DNA of 64,000 bases from positions 92,281-156,280 of the forward strand of contig CAYHQQ010000002.1 of the NCBI GenBank assembly GCA_964358855.1, read 5' to 3'. The stretch is from UBA2396 sp038042175 (GTDB lineage: Bacteria; Planctomycetota; Phycisphaerae; Phycisphaerales; UBA1924). The notes below the pieces were generated by a model. That model did not search any database. It saw only the letters and a list, made by a program, of their open reading frames with translations, and was not told where the DNA came from. The stretch's first letter is position 1. Each line of letters opens with the position of its first letter. This document shows, one piece after another, positions 1 through 9,193 of the stretch. A program made the position numbers and the translations under genes.

Positions 1-2030
1 GCGGGCAGTTCAATCTGGATCCGTTCTGCGGCGGGACGAACTTTGGGTTCTGGGGCGGGCGACTCCCGCAGGGCCAGTCGCAGTTTGCAACCGCGACCTC
101 AGACGCCGAAGCGCCCATCGGCGAGTCGGGCGCTCGCGGGCGCTCGTGGAACATGGTCCGCCGGATCGCGACCTTTGCGAGCAAGTTCGGACGGGTTTTC
201 GCGGGCTTTGACCCGGGATATCAGCCCATCACGCTCCACCCTGGCACCGGCAGGCCGGCGGCGGGCGCCAAGAAGGGTGAGCACTCTCCTTCGGGCGGCG
301 AGGGACACGTCATCGTTCACGCGATGGGCCAGCAGGGGGCGGTCGTGTTCGTGTTCGGCGATGCGCCCGGCGAGCAGGGGCGTGCGGCCGCGACGCTGCT
401 TCTTCCGGAGGGGACGACGCTGCCGGTTGCGCTTGGAACCCAGGCGGTCGCGTGGTGCCTGTTCGACACCAACTTGAACACCAGGGCCCACCTGGACTTC
501 ACCAATCTCAACGCCCTGGCGATGGTCGGGAAGGTCTTTGTCTGCTTCGGCCCGGCGAGGTCGATGGGCATTGTCTCGATCAACGGCTCGGTGGTAGAAA
601 CACCGGTGCCCGCGGGGCAGACGGCGCCGTCGGTGCTCGAGCACGAGGGCGTGCAGTTGCTGGTTCTCAACGAAGAGCAGGTCGACACCGCGTACCTGAC
701 CGATGACGCGGTGTACCTGGGAGTGCTGGGCATCGCCAGCGACGGCCGTCCGATCGTGGCAGCGGACGCCAAGTCGTACGTGCACGTTGCGGGCGACGGC
801 GTGATGAGCACGCGTCCGGCGAACACCGCCAAGGCGGTCTCAACGCCGCTGGCGTCGGGGTCGACGGGCGACCGGGCGCCGCTGTCGGACTGGACGATCG
901 CGCCCGCGGAGGACTACGCGTCGGGCGGGAGCCCCAGGTACGCTGCGATCGCCGGCCCGGCCGAACTCTCAACGCTGGGCGCGCCGTTTGGGTACGGGTG
1001 GTATCGTCTGGGCATCAGGCCCGCGACCACCGCGAAGGTCCATCTGATGGCGCCGTTTGCGAGCGACCGTCTTCACTTCTTCGCCGACGGCGAGCCGGTG
1101 GGGATTCTGGGCGTCGGGCCGGGCGCCACCAGCGAGCTGTCGGTGCCCTTCCGCAAGGGACAGCACAATCTGGTCGTGATGGCCGACAATCTGGGCCGGT
1201 TCGCCGGCGGCGCGCACATCGGCGAGGGCAAGGGACTCTTCGGGCACCTGTTCGAAGTCGAATCGATCAAGCCGGGCAAGCCCAAGCTCGTCGAGGGTGA
1301 GCCCATCGACGTCCTGGGCTTCCGGTCGCCGCTCCTGGAGGTTCGCCCCGGAGACGCGACCGAACCCGCCCGCGTGACGTGGATGCTGAGCCATCGCAAG
1401 AAGAGCCCGGTGATCGTCCAGATCGGGGAGATCCCCGTGCGAGGGCTTCTGCTCCTGGACCAGAAGCCCGTGGCGTACGTCGACGCGGCCGGCCCGGGCA
1501 TGATCGTGCTCGAGCCCGAGCGATTCACCAAGTCGACCACCGCGCTCCAGATCGCGGTGATCGGCGATGGCGACACGGTGACACCCGACCTCCTCGAAGA
1601 GATCGGCGAGAAAGTCACGTTCCACGACGCCGTCACCAATCTCACCGCCAAGGCGGAGTGGTCGTTTGCCAAGTGGGAGAGTCCGTCGGCGACGGCGTTC
1701 AAGGCACCCAAGACCTCCAGGTCGCACACACCTGCGTGGTGGCGGGCCCAGTTCAAGCCCGCGAAGTCGCCTTCGCCGCTCTACTTTGACGCCGCCGGGC
1801 TCACCAAGGGACAGCTTTACATCAACGGACGCCATCTCTGTCGCTACTTTGTCGCGGCACCGGGCGGAAAGCCGCTTCCCGGGCAGTCGCGGTATTTCAT
1901 CCCCGCCTCGTGGCTTCGCGCGGGCGAGAACGAGGTCATGATCTTCGATGAGCACGGCGCGTCCCCGGCCAAGTGCAAGATGGCGTACAACCACGCCGCC
2001 ACGCCCCTCATCGCCGCAACGCAGGCGTGA
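1..2030 (+). CDS. GH35-type beta-galactosidase, C-terminal part (runs in from left edge)
   Basis: The reading frame is open from base 3, so the gene starts outside the window; about 675 C-terminal residues are present. The first visible residues contain GGTNFGFWGG, which matches the GGTNFG signature of family 35 beta-galactosidases. Near the end, GLTKGQLYINGRHLCRYF followed by a YFIPASWLRAGENE-like stretch resembles the jelly-roll galactose-binding domain of the same family (GKGxxWING...RYW...Q...P..WL in plant enzymes). The part in between is beta-rich and without a membrane segment. The expected role is hydrolysis of terminal beta-galactosides, probably after export, but the signal peptide and both catalytic glutamates lie upstream of the window. 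Family fairly sure; substrate unknown. Confidence 0.72.
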   Translation, partial: GQFNLDPFCGGTNFGFWGGRLPQGQSQFATATSDAEAPIGESGARGRSWNMVRRIATFASKFGRVFAGFDPGYQPITLHPGTGRPAAGAKKGEHSPSGGEGHVIVHAMGQQGAVVFVFGDAPGEQGRAAATLLLPEGTTLPVALGTQAVAWCLFDTNLNTRAHLDFTNLNALAMVGKVFVCFGPARSMGIVSINGSVVETPVPAGQTAPSVLEHEGVQLLVLNEEQVDTAYLTDDAVYLGVLGIASDGRPIVAADAKSYVHVAGDGVMSTRPANTAKAVSTPLASGSTGDRAPLSDWTIAPAEDYASGGSPRYAAIAGPAELSTLGAPFGYGWYRLGIRPATTAKVHLMAPFASDRLHFFADGEPVGILGVGPGATSELSVPFRKGQHNLVVMADNLGRFAGGAHIGEGKGLFGHLFEVESIKPGKPKLVEGEPIDVLGFRSPLLEVRPGDATEPARVTWMLSHRKKSPVIVQIGEIPVRGLLLLDQKPVAYVDAAGPGMIVLEPERFTKSTTALQIAVIGDGDTVTPDLLEEIGEKVTFHDAVTNLTAKAEWSFAKWESPSATAFKAPKTSRSHTPAWWRAQFKPAKSPSPLYFDAAGLTKGQLYINGRHLCRYFVAAPGGKPLPGQSRYFIPASWLRAGENEVMIFDEHGASPAKCKMAYNHAATPLIAATQA

Positions 2031-2075
2031 GAGCAGGCTTGCGTACGGCGTTTGGGCGTGATACGATTGGTGTTC

Positions 2076-2774
2076 ATGGCACAGCGTCGCCACCACTACG
2101 AGCACGCGTTTGAGGCGTACCTGCGGGAGCGCCGCGTTCCTTACGTCGCGGTCGATGAAGCAAGAAAGGCCCTGATTCCCCATTCACATGGCGAGGAGCT
2201 GAGGGAGTCGCACGAGGTGAATGAAGGGCCGGCCGATCCCTTGCCAGAGGCGGCGCTCAAGTCGTTCGACTTTGTGATCTATGGGCAGGGCAGCAATCTC
2301 CTGATCGAGGTCAAGGGAAGGCGCATCGGACGCCGGACTTTTCGGAGCGGTGAGGGGCAGGTTTCGCCGCCCCGCGCGGGTGGAGTCGGACGCCTTGAGA
2401 CTTGGGTGACGCTCGACGACATCGAATCGCTGACGGCCTGGGGCAGGCTCTTTGGCCCCGAGTTCGCCGCCGCGTTCGTCTTTGTCTACTGGTGCGACGA
2501 GCAACCTCCCGACGCGCTCTTTGAGGAGATCTTCGAGCATCGCGGCAAGTGGTACGCCCTTCGCGCGATCACGCTGGCCGACTACGTCACGGCGATGCGG
2601 GTTCGAAGCCTGCGCTGGCGAACGGTCCACATGCCCAGGTCCGCGTTCGATCGCCTGAGCCATTCGTTCAGCCCTTCGATGTCGCGCGGAGGCGCGGTGG
2701 GTTTGGCCGGTGCGCGCGGGTTGACGGCGGTACTCGACCCACCACCGGGTCCTCCTCTGCTGGATCCGTGGTGA
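2076..2774 (+). CDS. HYExAFE family protein, PD-(D/E)xK nuclease-like
   Basis: Predicted 232 residues. I chose the ATG at 2076 rather than the in-frame TTG at 2052 because the product then begins just before the HYEHAFE motif (residues 7-13), the name-giving signature of a planctomycete family. The segment SFDFVIYG...NLLIEVKGR places D65, E78 and K80 in a D-x12-E-x-K arrangement on two predicted beta strands, as in the core of PD-(D/E)xK endonuclease-like folds. The C-terminal 30 residues are Gly/Pro-rich and probably disordered. It lies 28 bases before a glycosyltransferase gene. Nuclease activity is inference from motif spacing only; the family has no established function that I know of. 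Confidence 0.7.
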   Translation: MAQRRHHYEHAFEAYLRERRVPYVAVDEARKALIPHSHGEELRESHEVNEGPADPLPEAALKSFDFVIYGQGSNLLIEVKGRRIGRRTFRSGEGQVSPPRAGGVGRLETWVTLDDIESLTAWGRLFGPEFAAAFVFVYWCDEQPPDALFEEIFEHRGKWYALRAITLADYVTAMRVRSLRWRTVHMPRSAFDRLSHSFSPSMSRGGAVGLAGARGLTAVLDPPPGPPLLDPW

Positions 2775-2802
2775 ATCGGGCGCCCGACGCGTATCGTGCC
2801 CC

Positions 2803-4083
2803 ATGCGAGTGCTGCTGGCCAGCGTTGGAAGTCACGGGGACATCAATCCATTCATCGCCATTGGACGGGCGCTGGCGGCTCGCGGGCACGACGCGGTGCT
2901 GATGGCCAACCCCTATTACAAGGGCCAGATCGAGGAAGCCGGCGCGGGCCTGAGATTCGCCCCGATGGGCGAGTTTCTCGACCTCAAGCTCCTGCACCAG
3001 TCACATCCCGACATCATGCATCCGCGAAAGGGATTCTGGGCGGTCCTGGGCATGATCAGGGATGGCGCCCGGGACGCGTTCACGAGCATCACCGAAATGG
3101 CCACCGGAGGGTGGGTCCCCGATGTGATCGTGCACCACCACATCTGCCTGGGGGCGGCCTGGGCGGCCGAGCGGCTTGGGGTGGCACGTGCGGCGACGGT
3201 GCTCGCCCCGGCGATGTGGCTGGCGCACGCGGACACTTCGTGCATGTACTCGTGGATGCCGCTGAAGCAGGCCGCGGTGTTTCGGTGGCTCATGCTGGCG
3301 GCCGCCCGCCCGGCGATGCGGCTCTTGATCGATCGTCCGCTGCACTCGGTCCGGCGCGAGCTTGGATTGCCCCCGGCCAGGAATCTGTATGTCTCCGCGA
3401 CGCTCGAGGGCGAGTTGAATCTGGGAATGTGGTCGCCGACGCTGCGGGAGCCGTTTGGCATCGCGGGCGGCGATCCTCCAGAGGGGGTGGTGTGCGGCTT
3501 TCCCTGGCACGATCGTCACGACGAGCAGGAATCCAGCAGCGACGAGGTCGAGCGCTTCCTGAAGGAGGGCGAGCCGCCGATCCTGTTCTCACTTGGGACG
3601 GCCGCTGTCCACGTGGCCGGAGATTTCTACCAGAGTGCGGCCGACGCCTGCGCGATCCTGGGGCGTCGGGGGCTTCTGCTGGTCGGTCCGGGCAGGCTGC
3701 CCCCGGCGAGGATGCCAGAGGGCACCCGTGCGTTCGAGTACGTTCCCTTCTCACGCGTCATGCCCCGGTGTGCCGTGAACGTGCACCACGGCGGGATCGG
3801 CAGCACCGGGCAGGGCATGAGGGCTGGGCGACCGACGGTTGTGATCCCGCACGCCCACGATCAGTTTGACAACGCGGCCAGGCTCAAGCGTCATGGCCTT
3901 TCGGCGACCCTGCGTCGCCCCAAGGTGACGCCCGCGAGCCTGGCGATGGCGATTCGAAGCGTGCTCGACGATCCAAAGGCGAGTGAGCGGGCGGCACTGG
4001 TCGCGCGGAGGCTCGCGGACGAGGACGGCGCACTTCGGGCGGCGATTGAGATCGAGCGTATCGGCGGATGCATCCGGCGATAG
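2803..4083 (+). CDS. GT1-family glycosyltransferase (UGT-like)
   Basis: 426 residues. The N-terminus VLLASVGSHGDINPF is the typical GT1/UGT start (GxGSxGDxxP) and forms the acceptor-side Rossmann domain. The C-terminal half has SLGTAAVHV and, near the end, NVHHGGIGSTGQGMRAG followed by PHAHDQFDNA. This is the nucleotide-sugar-binding signature of sterol-, macrolide- and antibiotic-type glucosyltransferases, with the HHGG loop and the terminal DQ pair that contacts the sugar. No signal peptide or membrane segment is visible, so it is probably cytosolic. The likely reaction is transfer of a sugar from a nucleotide sugar to a lipid or small-molecule acceptor; the acceptor cannot be told. It lies 15 bases before gatB. 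Confidence 0.85.
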   Translation: MRVLLASVGSHGDINPFIAIGRALAARGHDAVLMANPYYKGQIEEAGAGLRFAPMGEFLDLKLLHQSHPDIMHPRKGFWAVLGMIRDGARDAFTSITEMATGGWVPDVIVHHHICLGAAWAAERLGVARAATVLAPAMWLAHADTSCMYSWMPLKQAAVFRWLMLAAARPAMRLLIDRPLHSVRRELGLPPARNLYVSATLEGELNLGMWSPTLREPFGIAGGDPPEGVVCGFPWHDRHDEQESSSDEVERFLKEGEPPILFSLGTAAVHVAGDFYQSAADACAILGRRGLLLVGPGRLPPARMPEGTRAFEYVPFSRVMPRCAVNVHHGGIGSTGQGMRAGRPTVVIPHAHDQFDNAARLKRHGLSATLRRPKVTPASLAMAIRSVLDDPKASERAALVARRLADEDGALRAAIEIERIGGCIRR

Positions 4084-4098
4084 CCGCGCCCCGATACC

Positions 4099-5691
4099 AT
4101 GACTGTCATGCCGCTGCCCACCGCCCAAGACATCGAGTCCGTCCAGCTGATCGTCGGCATGGAGGTGCACGTCGAGCTGTCGACCAGGTCCAAGATGTTC
4201 AGCCGCGCGCCCAGCCCCGCCCACGCGGCGGTGGGTGGGGCGGAGGACACACCCAACACGCTCATCGACCCGACGGTGCTGGGGCTCCCCGGCGCGCTGC
4301 CGGTGATGAACCGCGAGGCGGTCGAGCGATCGATCATGGTGGGGCTGGCGCTGGGGTGCTCGATCGCGGCGCGGACCAAGTGGGACCGCAAGAGCTACTT
4401 CTATCCCGACATGCCCAAGGCGTACCAGATCAGCCAGTACGACCTTCCGCTGTGCTTCGACGGCGCGATCGACGTGCCGGCGGTCGACGAGCGGGGGAAC
4501 ATCGATCTCTCGAAAGAAGCGACGCGGATCGGGATCATCCGGGCACATCTGGAGGAAGACGCCGGGAAGCTGATGCACGAGGCTCCCGGGGGTGGGGGAG
4601 GTGCGCCGATTGATTTCTCGATCGTCGACTACAACCGGGCCGGGACGCCGCTCTTGGAGATCGTCACACAGCCCGACTTTCGCTCGGCCGAGCAGTGCGT
4701 GGCGTTCGGGAGGATGCTCCGCGACATCTGCCGGTGTCTGGGGGTCACGCAGGGGGTCATGCAGCGCGGGCACATGCGCTTTGAGCCCAACATCAACACG
4801 ATCATCACGCTCAAGGACGGGCACCTTATCAGGACCCCGATCGTTGAGGTGAAAAACCTCAACAGCTTCAAGTCGCTCAAGGGCGCGGTCGAGTTCGAGC
4901 TCGCCGATCAGCCCCGACGATGGCTGGGCGATCGCAAGGAGATGGGCAAGGGGATGAAGGTCACGCGGGGATGGGACGACGACCGCGGCGTGACCTTCGT
5001 GCAGCGCGAGAAAGAGGACGCTCACGACTACCGGTACTTTCCCGACCCCGACCTGCCGCCCGTCGTCGTGAGTGAGGAGTGGCGTGAGCGACTTCGGGCG
5101 GGCCTGCCCGAGCTGCCTCACGTGCGGCTCCGCCGGTACGTGAAGCAGTACGACCTGGATACCAAGGAGGCGGCGGCGCTGGTCGAGGAGCCAGGGACGC
5201 GCGAGCTTTACGAGGCGGCGATCGAGGCGATGGTTGGACTTGCCGTGCCCGCAAGCCGGGCGGGGCGCCTCGCGGCAAACCTGCTCCTGCAGGCGGGCGG
5301 GAAGCGGGCCAACGAGCGGCAGGTCCGCATCGACGAGCTGGGGATTTCGGCGGCGTCGATCGCGCAGATCGGCACGCTGAGAGAAGAAGGAGCGATCAGC
5401 GCCGCGTCGGCGGACGAGCTCTTTGGCCTGCTTTGCGATGCGTCACAGGTGGCCGCCAGCGCGAGGGAGCTCGCGCAGGCCAGGGGCATGCTCATTGTTC
5501 GCGACGACGCGGCGATGGGGGCCTGGTGTGACGAGGTGATCGCCGCGAACCCAAAGCCCGCCGAGGATGTGCGATCGGGAAAGCTCCAGGCGGTCGGGCG
5601 CCTTGTCGGTGAGGTCATGAAGAAGGCCGGCGCCGCGGCCGACGCCAAGACGGTCCGCGAGGCCCTGCTCAAGAAGCTCGGGCAGGGATAA
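4099..5691 (+). CDS. gatB: Aspartyl/glutamyl-tRNA amidotransferase subunit B
   Basis: 530 residues, slightly longer than the usual 475-500. The start region IVGMEVHVELST and the following block SKMFS are the GatB N-terminal signature. The central segments DFSIVDYNRAGTPLLEIV and RYFPDPDLPP are also diagnostic, and the C-terminal YqeY-like helical domain (GatB_Yqey) closes the protein. Within GatCAB it transamidates Glu-tRNA(Gln) and/or Asp-tRNA(Asn) using ammonia from GatA. The gatA and gatC partners are not in this window. A second ATG lies three codons downstream. The gene ends 6 bases from the convergent nadE. Confidence 0.97.
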   Translation: MTVMPLPTAQDIESVQLIVGMEVHVELSTRSKMFSRAPSPAHAAVGGAEDTPNTLIDPTVLGLPGALPVMNREAVERSIMVGLALGCSIAARTKWDRKSYFYPDMPKAYQISQYDLPLCFDGAIDVPAVDERGNIDLSKEATRIGIIRAHLEEDAGKLMHEAPGGGGGAPIDFSIVDYNRAGTPLLEIVTQPDFRSAEQCVAFGRMLRDICRCLGVTQGVMQRGHMRFEPNINTIITLKDGHLIRTPIVEVKNLNSFKSLKGAVEFELADQPRRWLGDRKEMGKGMKVTRGWDDDRGVTFVQREKEDAHDYRYFPDPDLPPVVVSEEWRERLRAGLPELPHVRLRRYVKQYDLDTKEAAALVEEPGTRELYEAAIEAMVGLAVPASRAGRLAANLLLQAGGKRANERQVRIDELGISAASIAQIGTLREEGAISAASADELFGLLCDASQVAASARELAQARGMLIVRDDAAMGAWCDEVIAANPKPAEDVRSGKLQAVGRLVGEVMKKAGAAADAKTVREALLKKLGQG

Positions 5692-5697
5692 CGTCGC

Positions 5698-7449
5698 TCA
5701 CGCCCACGGGCGCCACCGCTGGGCGATCGGCACGCGCCGTCCGGAGCCAAACGCGACGGTTGTGAGCTTGAGCCCCACGGCCGCCTGCTTGCGCTTGTAC
5801 TCCGACAGATCGATCAGTCGGCAGCACCGGTTGACCGTCGCGGGATCGAAACCAGTTTGCGTGACGATCGTGGACGGGCTCTGGCGCTTCTCGACGTACA
5901 GCTCGATGATGCGGTCGAGCGTGTCGTAGGGTGGGAGACTGTCCTGGTCGGTCTGGTTTGGGCGGAGCTCCGCCGAGGGAGCCTTGTCGATGGAGGATTC
6001 GGGGATGGGCGGGCGTGTCAAACCGGGAATGCCCAGGGACGCCGGGTTGGCGTTGATCCAGCGGGCCAGGCGGTACACCAGATCTTTGCTGACATCCGAG
6101 AGAACCGCGAGGCCCCCGTTCATGTCGCCGTAGAGCGTGCAGTAGCCGACGGCCAGCTCGCTCTTGTTTCCCGTGGTCAGCACGATCGCGCCCGTGCGAT
6201 TGCTCAGAGCCATGAGGGCGGTGCCGCGGAGGCGCGACTGGATGTTCTCTTCCGTGAGATCGGGGAGCGTCCGGCCCAGCGCGTCGAACCCGGCGCTTTG
6301 CATCGCGGGGTCGAGCACGCTCCGGAAGCCGGCCATGGGTGGCTCGATGGGGACGACCATGAAGGGCGAGCCCAGACGGCTGGCGCTCTCGCGGGCGTCG
6401 CTCAGCGCGTGATCGGAAGAATACGGACCGGGCATGGCGACGCCCAGCACGTTGGTAGGGCCTAGTGCGGCGGCGGCGATCACGACCGTCAGGGCCGAGT
6501 CGATCCCGCCAGAGAGTCCAAGGAGCGCCTTCTTGAACCCGGTCTTGCGGCAGTAGTCGCGGACACCCAGCACCAGGGCGCGATAGGCGAGCGACTCGTC
6601 GCTCGCGGAGAGAAGCGGGTCGAGTAGCGGGGCGGCATCCAGGGAGAGCAATCCATCGACACCGATGTCGACGATGGTCAAACCCTCCTCAAAGCCCGGT
6701 CCGGCCGCGATGAGGTTGCCAAGCGGGTCGAACACCGCGGCGTGCCCGTCGAAGATCAGATCATCGTTGCCTCCGACCTGATTGACGGCCGCGACGACGA
6801 TCTTGTGGCGCCGAGCGTGGCAGCGGAGGATATCGCGGTGCTTGGCCCCCTTTCCCAGCACAAACGGGCTCGCCGAGGGGTTGATGATGATCGTTGCACC
6901 GGCGGCGACAAGTCCCGCGACCGGATCGGCGCTGTCGAGGTACCGCTGGGCAAATCCTGCGTCCTCGCCCTTCCAGAGGTCCTCGCAGATCGAGAGACCG
7001 ACGCGGACTGGGCCGAGCCTCGTCGGCACATCGATCACCACGGGCGAGTTGCCAGGGGTGAAGTACCGGTCCTCGTCGAAAACGTCGTAGGTCGGCAGAA
7101 GTCGCTTGTCATAGCGGGCCACGATCGTGCCCGCGTGGCAGACCAGGAGCGAGTTGGCGATCGGACCGCCGGTCATGTGCGGCTCGCGCGCCGGCATGGG
7201 GCACCCAACGACGACCCAGAGGTTTCCGGGCGCTCGTGCCGCGATCTGACGCGCCGCCGCGCCGCACGCGGGGATGAATCCCTCCTGGAGCAGAAGGTCC
7301 TTGGGCGGATAGCCGGAGATCGAGAGCTCGGGGAACACCACGAGTTCGACCCCTGCGCCGGCGGCGACGCCCGCGAATCGGAGGATCAACTCGACGTTGG
7401 CGTCGAGCTCGCCGATGGTGGGATTGATCTGACAGAGGGCCAGGCGCAT
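5698..7449 (-). CDS. nadE: Glutamine-dependent NAD(+) synthase
   Basis: About 583 residues from the ATG at 7449, where the product starts MRLALCQINPT as in homologues; an in-frame ATG three codons upstream (7458) is the alternative. The N-terminal nitrilase-type amidase domain has the expected triad blocks: FPELSISGYPP (Glu), RYDKRLLPTYDVFDE (Lys) and LSICEDLW (Cys). The C-terminal synthetase domain has the ATP pyrophosphatase loop LLGLSGGIDSALT and TTGNKSELAVGYCT. It converts nicotinic acid adenine dinucleotide, ATP and glutamine to NAD+. The gene is convergent with gatB and divergent from the MATE gene across about 60 bases, so both promoters must lie in that short interval. Confidence 0.96.
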   Translation of the reverse strand: MRLALCQINPTIGELDANVELILRFAGVAAGAGVELVVFPELSISGYPPKDLLLQEGFIPACGAAARQIAARAPGNLWVVVGCPMPAREPHMTGGPIANSLLVCHAGTIVARYDKRLLPTYDVFDEDRYFTPGNSPVVIDVPTRLGPVRVGLSICEDLWKGEDAGFAQRYLDSADPVAGLVAAGATIIINPSASPFVLGKGAKHRDILRCHARRHKIVVAAVNQVGGNDDLIFDGHAAVFDPLGNLIAAGPGFEEGLTIVDIGVDGLLSLDAAPLLDPLLSASDESLAYRALVLGVRDYCRKTGFKKALLGLSGGIDSALTVVIAAAALGPTNVLGVAMPGPYSSDHALSDARESASRLGSPFMVVPIEPPMAGFRSVLDPAMQSAGFDALGRTLPDLTEENIQSRLRGTALMALSNRTGAIVLTTGNKSELAVGYCTLYGDMNGGLAVLSDVSKDLVYRLARWINANPASLGIPGLTRPPIPESSIDKAPSAELRPNQTDQDSLPPYDTLDRIIELYVEKRQSPSTIVTQTGFDPATVNRCCRLIDLSEYKRKQAAVGLKLTTVAFGSGRRVPIAQRWRPWA

Positions 7450-7508
7450 CGCACCCATCGTAGTGGTCCATCGAGGGATCGACTTGCCTCATCCCCTACC
7501 ATCGCCCC

Positions 7509-9020
7509 GTGTCTGAACAACCGCCCACACTTCTGCCCGTTGCTCCGGCGGTCTCGCCCCTGGCCGAGCTGCTGTCGATCGCGGGTCCGTCAGTCGCGAC
7601 GATGGCCTCGTACACGCTCATGACGTTCACCGACAAGTGGCTCGTGAGCCGCCTGGGGCCCGAGCTTGTCGGGGCCCAGGGCAACGGAGGGCTCGCCGCG
7701 TGGGTGCCGCAGTCGATGATGTACGGCACGCTCCAGATCATCAACACCTACGTCGCCCAGAACATGGGCGCGGGTCGTCGGGAGCGCGGGGCGGCGTACG
7801 TGTGGAACGGCATCTGGCTCTCGATCATCTTCTGGCTTCTGCTGCAACCCTACACGCTGCTTCTCCCTGGAATCTTCGCTCTCGCCAAGGTTGACGCCCA
7901 GCAGGCCGAGCTGGCGACGCAGTACGGACGCGTGCTGATCTACGGGTGCGTGCTCAACATGGCGACGCGGGCCCTCTCGCAGTTCTTCTTCGGCACCCAT
8001 CAGGCCCGGGTCGTCATGATCGCGGGCATCGTCGCCAACGTCATCAACCTCTTTGTCGCGGCGGTGCTCGTCTTCGGCAACGGTCCGATTCCCGAGGATC
8101 TGGGCCGGTTCGGCCGGGTCGTCGGCGCGATCGGGCGATGGGCCGACATCGCGCCCATGGGCATCGTCGGCTCGGCGTGGGGCACGGTGATCGCCACGTT
8201 CGTGGAGCTCGCGATCCCACTCGCCGTGTTCCTCTCGCCCAGGATAAACGCTCAATTCGGGACGCGCCGGGCATGGCGTTGGTCCTGGCCGCACATCCGC
8301 GACATCGTGAGGCTCGGCTGGCCGGGCGGAGCGATGTTCGCCAACGAGATGGTCTGCTGGGGTTTCTTCATGGTCTATCTCGTGAGCCACTTCGGCAAGG
8401 CCCACTCGTCCGCCGGTTGGATTGCCCACCAGTACATGTCGCTCTCGTTCATGCCCGCCGTGGGGATCTCCGTCGCGACCACCGCCCTGGTGGGCAAGTA
8501 CATCGGCATGGGCAGGCACGATCTGGCCGAGCATCGCTTCTGGCTCTCCCTCAAGTTCGCCGCGGGGTACATGGGACTCTGCGGCATCATCTTCGTCGTC
8601 TTTCGAGGGCCCTTGATCGGGCTCTTCATCGAGAACGACACCGCACCCGGGATCGCGAGTGAGATCGTCCGGCTTGGTTCGATGATGCTCATCGCCACCG
8701 CGGCCTTTCAGCTCTTTGATGCCGGCGCCATGGTCACCAGCGGCGCCCTTCGCGGTGCGGGTGACACGTTCTTCCCGGGTCTGGCCACGGTCGTGGCGTC
8801 GTGGGGGATTATCGTCGGCGGCGGACTCCTCATGATCGATCAGTTCCCCAAGCTCGAATCCATCGGCCCGTGGATCGCGGCGGCCGCGTACATCTTCTCG
8901 CTCTGTGTGTTGCTCCTGGGGCGGTTCCTGACGGGAAGATGGCGGGCGATCAGGCTCCTGGAGCACTCCCCTGGGGCCGAGCCGACACAGGCGGCCGGGA
9001 GCACGACCGACGGCATTTGA
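7509..9020 (+). CDS. MATE family efflux transporter
   Basis: 503 residues from a GTG start. The protein is almost entirely hydrophobic, with about twelve predicted membrane helices in two homologous halves. The second half repeats the layout of the first (GWPGGAMFANEMVCWG... against SIAGPSVATMASYTLMTFTDKW...), and the C-terminal GALRGAGDTFFPGL is the usual MATE signature. The family exports cationic drugs or metabolites by Na+ or H+ antiport across the cytoplasmic membrane. The substrate is not predictable. The last 30 residues are hydrophilic. It stands alone, transcribed away from nadE and followed by a 170-base non-coding gap. Confidence 0.92.
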   Translation: MSEQPPTLLPVAPAVSPLAELLSIAGPSVATMASYTLMTFTDKWLVSRLGPELVGAQGNGGLAAWVPQSMMYGTLQIINTYVAQNMGAGRRERGAAYVWNGIWLSIIFWLLLQPYTLLLPGIFALAKVDAQQAELATQYGRVLIYGCVLNMATRALSQFFFGTHQARVVMIAGIVANVINLFVAAVLVFGNGPIPEDLGRFGRVVGAIGRWADIAPMGIVGSAWGTVIATFVELAIPLAVFLSPRINAQFGTRRAWRWSWPHIRDIVRLGWPGGAMFANEMVCWGFFMVYLVSHFGKAHSSAGWIAHQYMSLSFMPAVGISVATTALVGKYIGMGRHDLAEHRFWLSLKFAAGYMGLCGIIFVVFRGPLIGLFIENDTAPGIASEIVRLGSMMLIATAAFQLFDAGAMVTSGALRGAGDTFFPGLATVVASWGIIVGGGLLMIDQFPKLESIGPWIAAAAYIFSLCVLLLGRFLTGRWRAIRLLEHSPGAEPTQAAGSTTDGI

Positions 9021-9057
9021 GCGGATGTGGGAAGATGGGGGATCAGGGGGTGCCGAG

Positions 9058-9076
9058 CGCGAAAATTATTTTCGCG
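9058..9076. promoter_or_regulatory. Perfect 19-bp palindrome, putative operator
   Basis: CGCGAAAAT-T-ATTTTCGCG has two perfect 9-bp arms around a single central base. A one-base spacer rules out an RNA hairpin of the whole length and suits a protein-bound DNA dyad. It lies 38 bases after the MATE stop and 118 bases before the start of the TPR/alpha-CTD gene, and its AT-rich core stands out against the GC-rich surroundings. The regulator is unknown; autoregulation by the downstream alpha-CTD protein is only one possibility. Confidence 0.5.
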
Positions 9077-9114
9077 AGGCGGTCGTTCTGTTCGGGTTCC
9101 GGCTGGAACGCGCC

Positions 9115-9142
9115 TTGATCCCAATCAGCTTCGCGCTAGAGT
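9115..9142 (+). promoter_or_regulatory. Possible sigma-70-type promoter for the TPR/alpha-CTD gene
   Basis: TTGATC at 9115-9120 and TAGAGT at 9137-9142 are separated by 16 bases; each matches 4 of 6 consensus positions. Transcription would begin near 9150, giving a leader of about 45 bases before the ATG at 9194, and would put the palindrome at 9058 roughly 75-90 bases upstream of the start point. Weak evidence taken alone. Confidence 0.3.
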
Positions 9143-9193
9143 GAAATGAAGGCTCTCGCGAAGGGGAGCTTGAAACCTTTATGGGAGTTTTCG

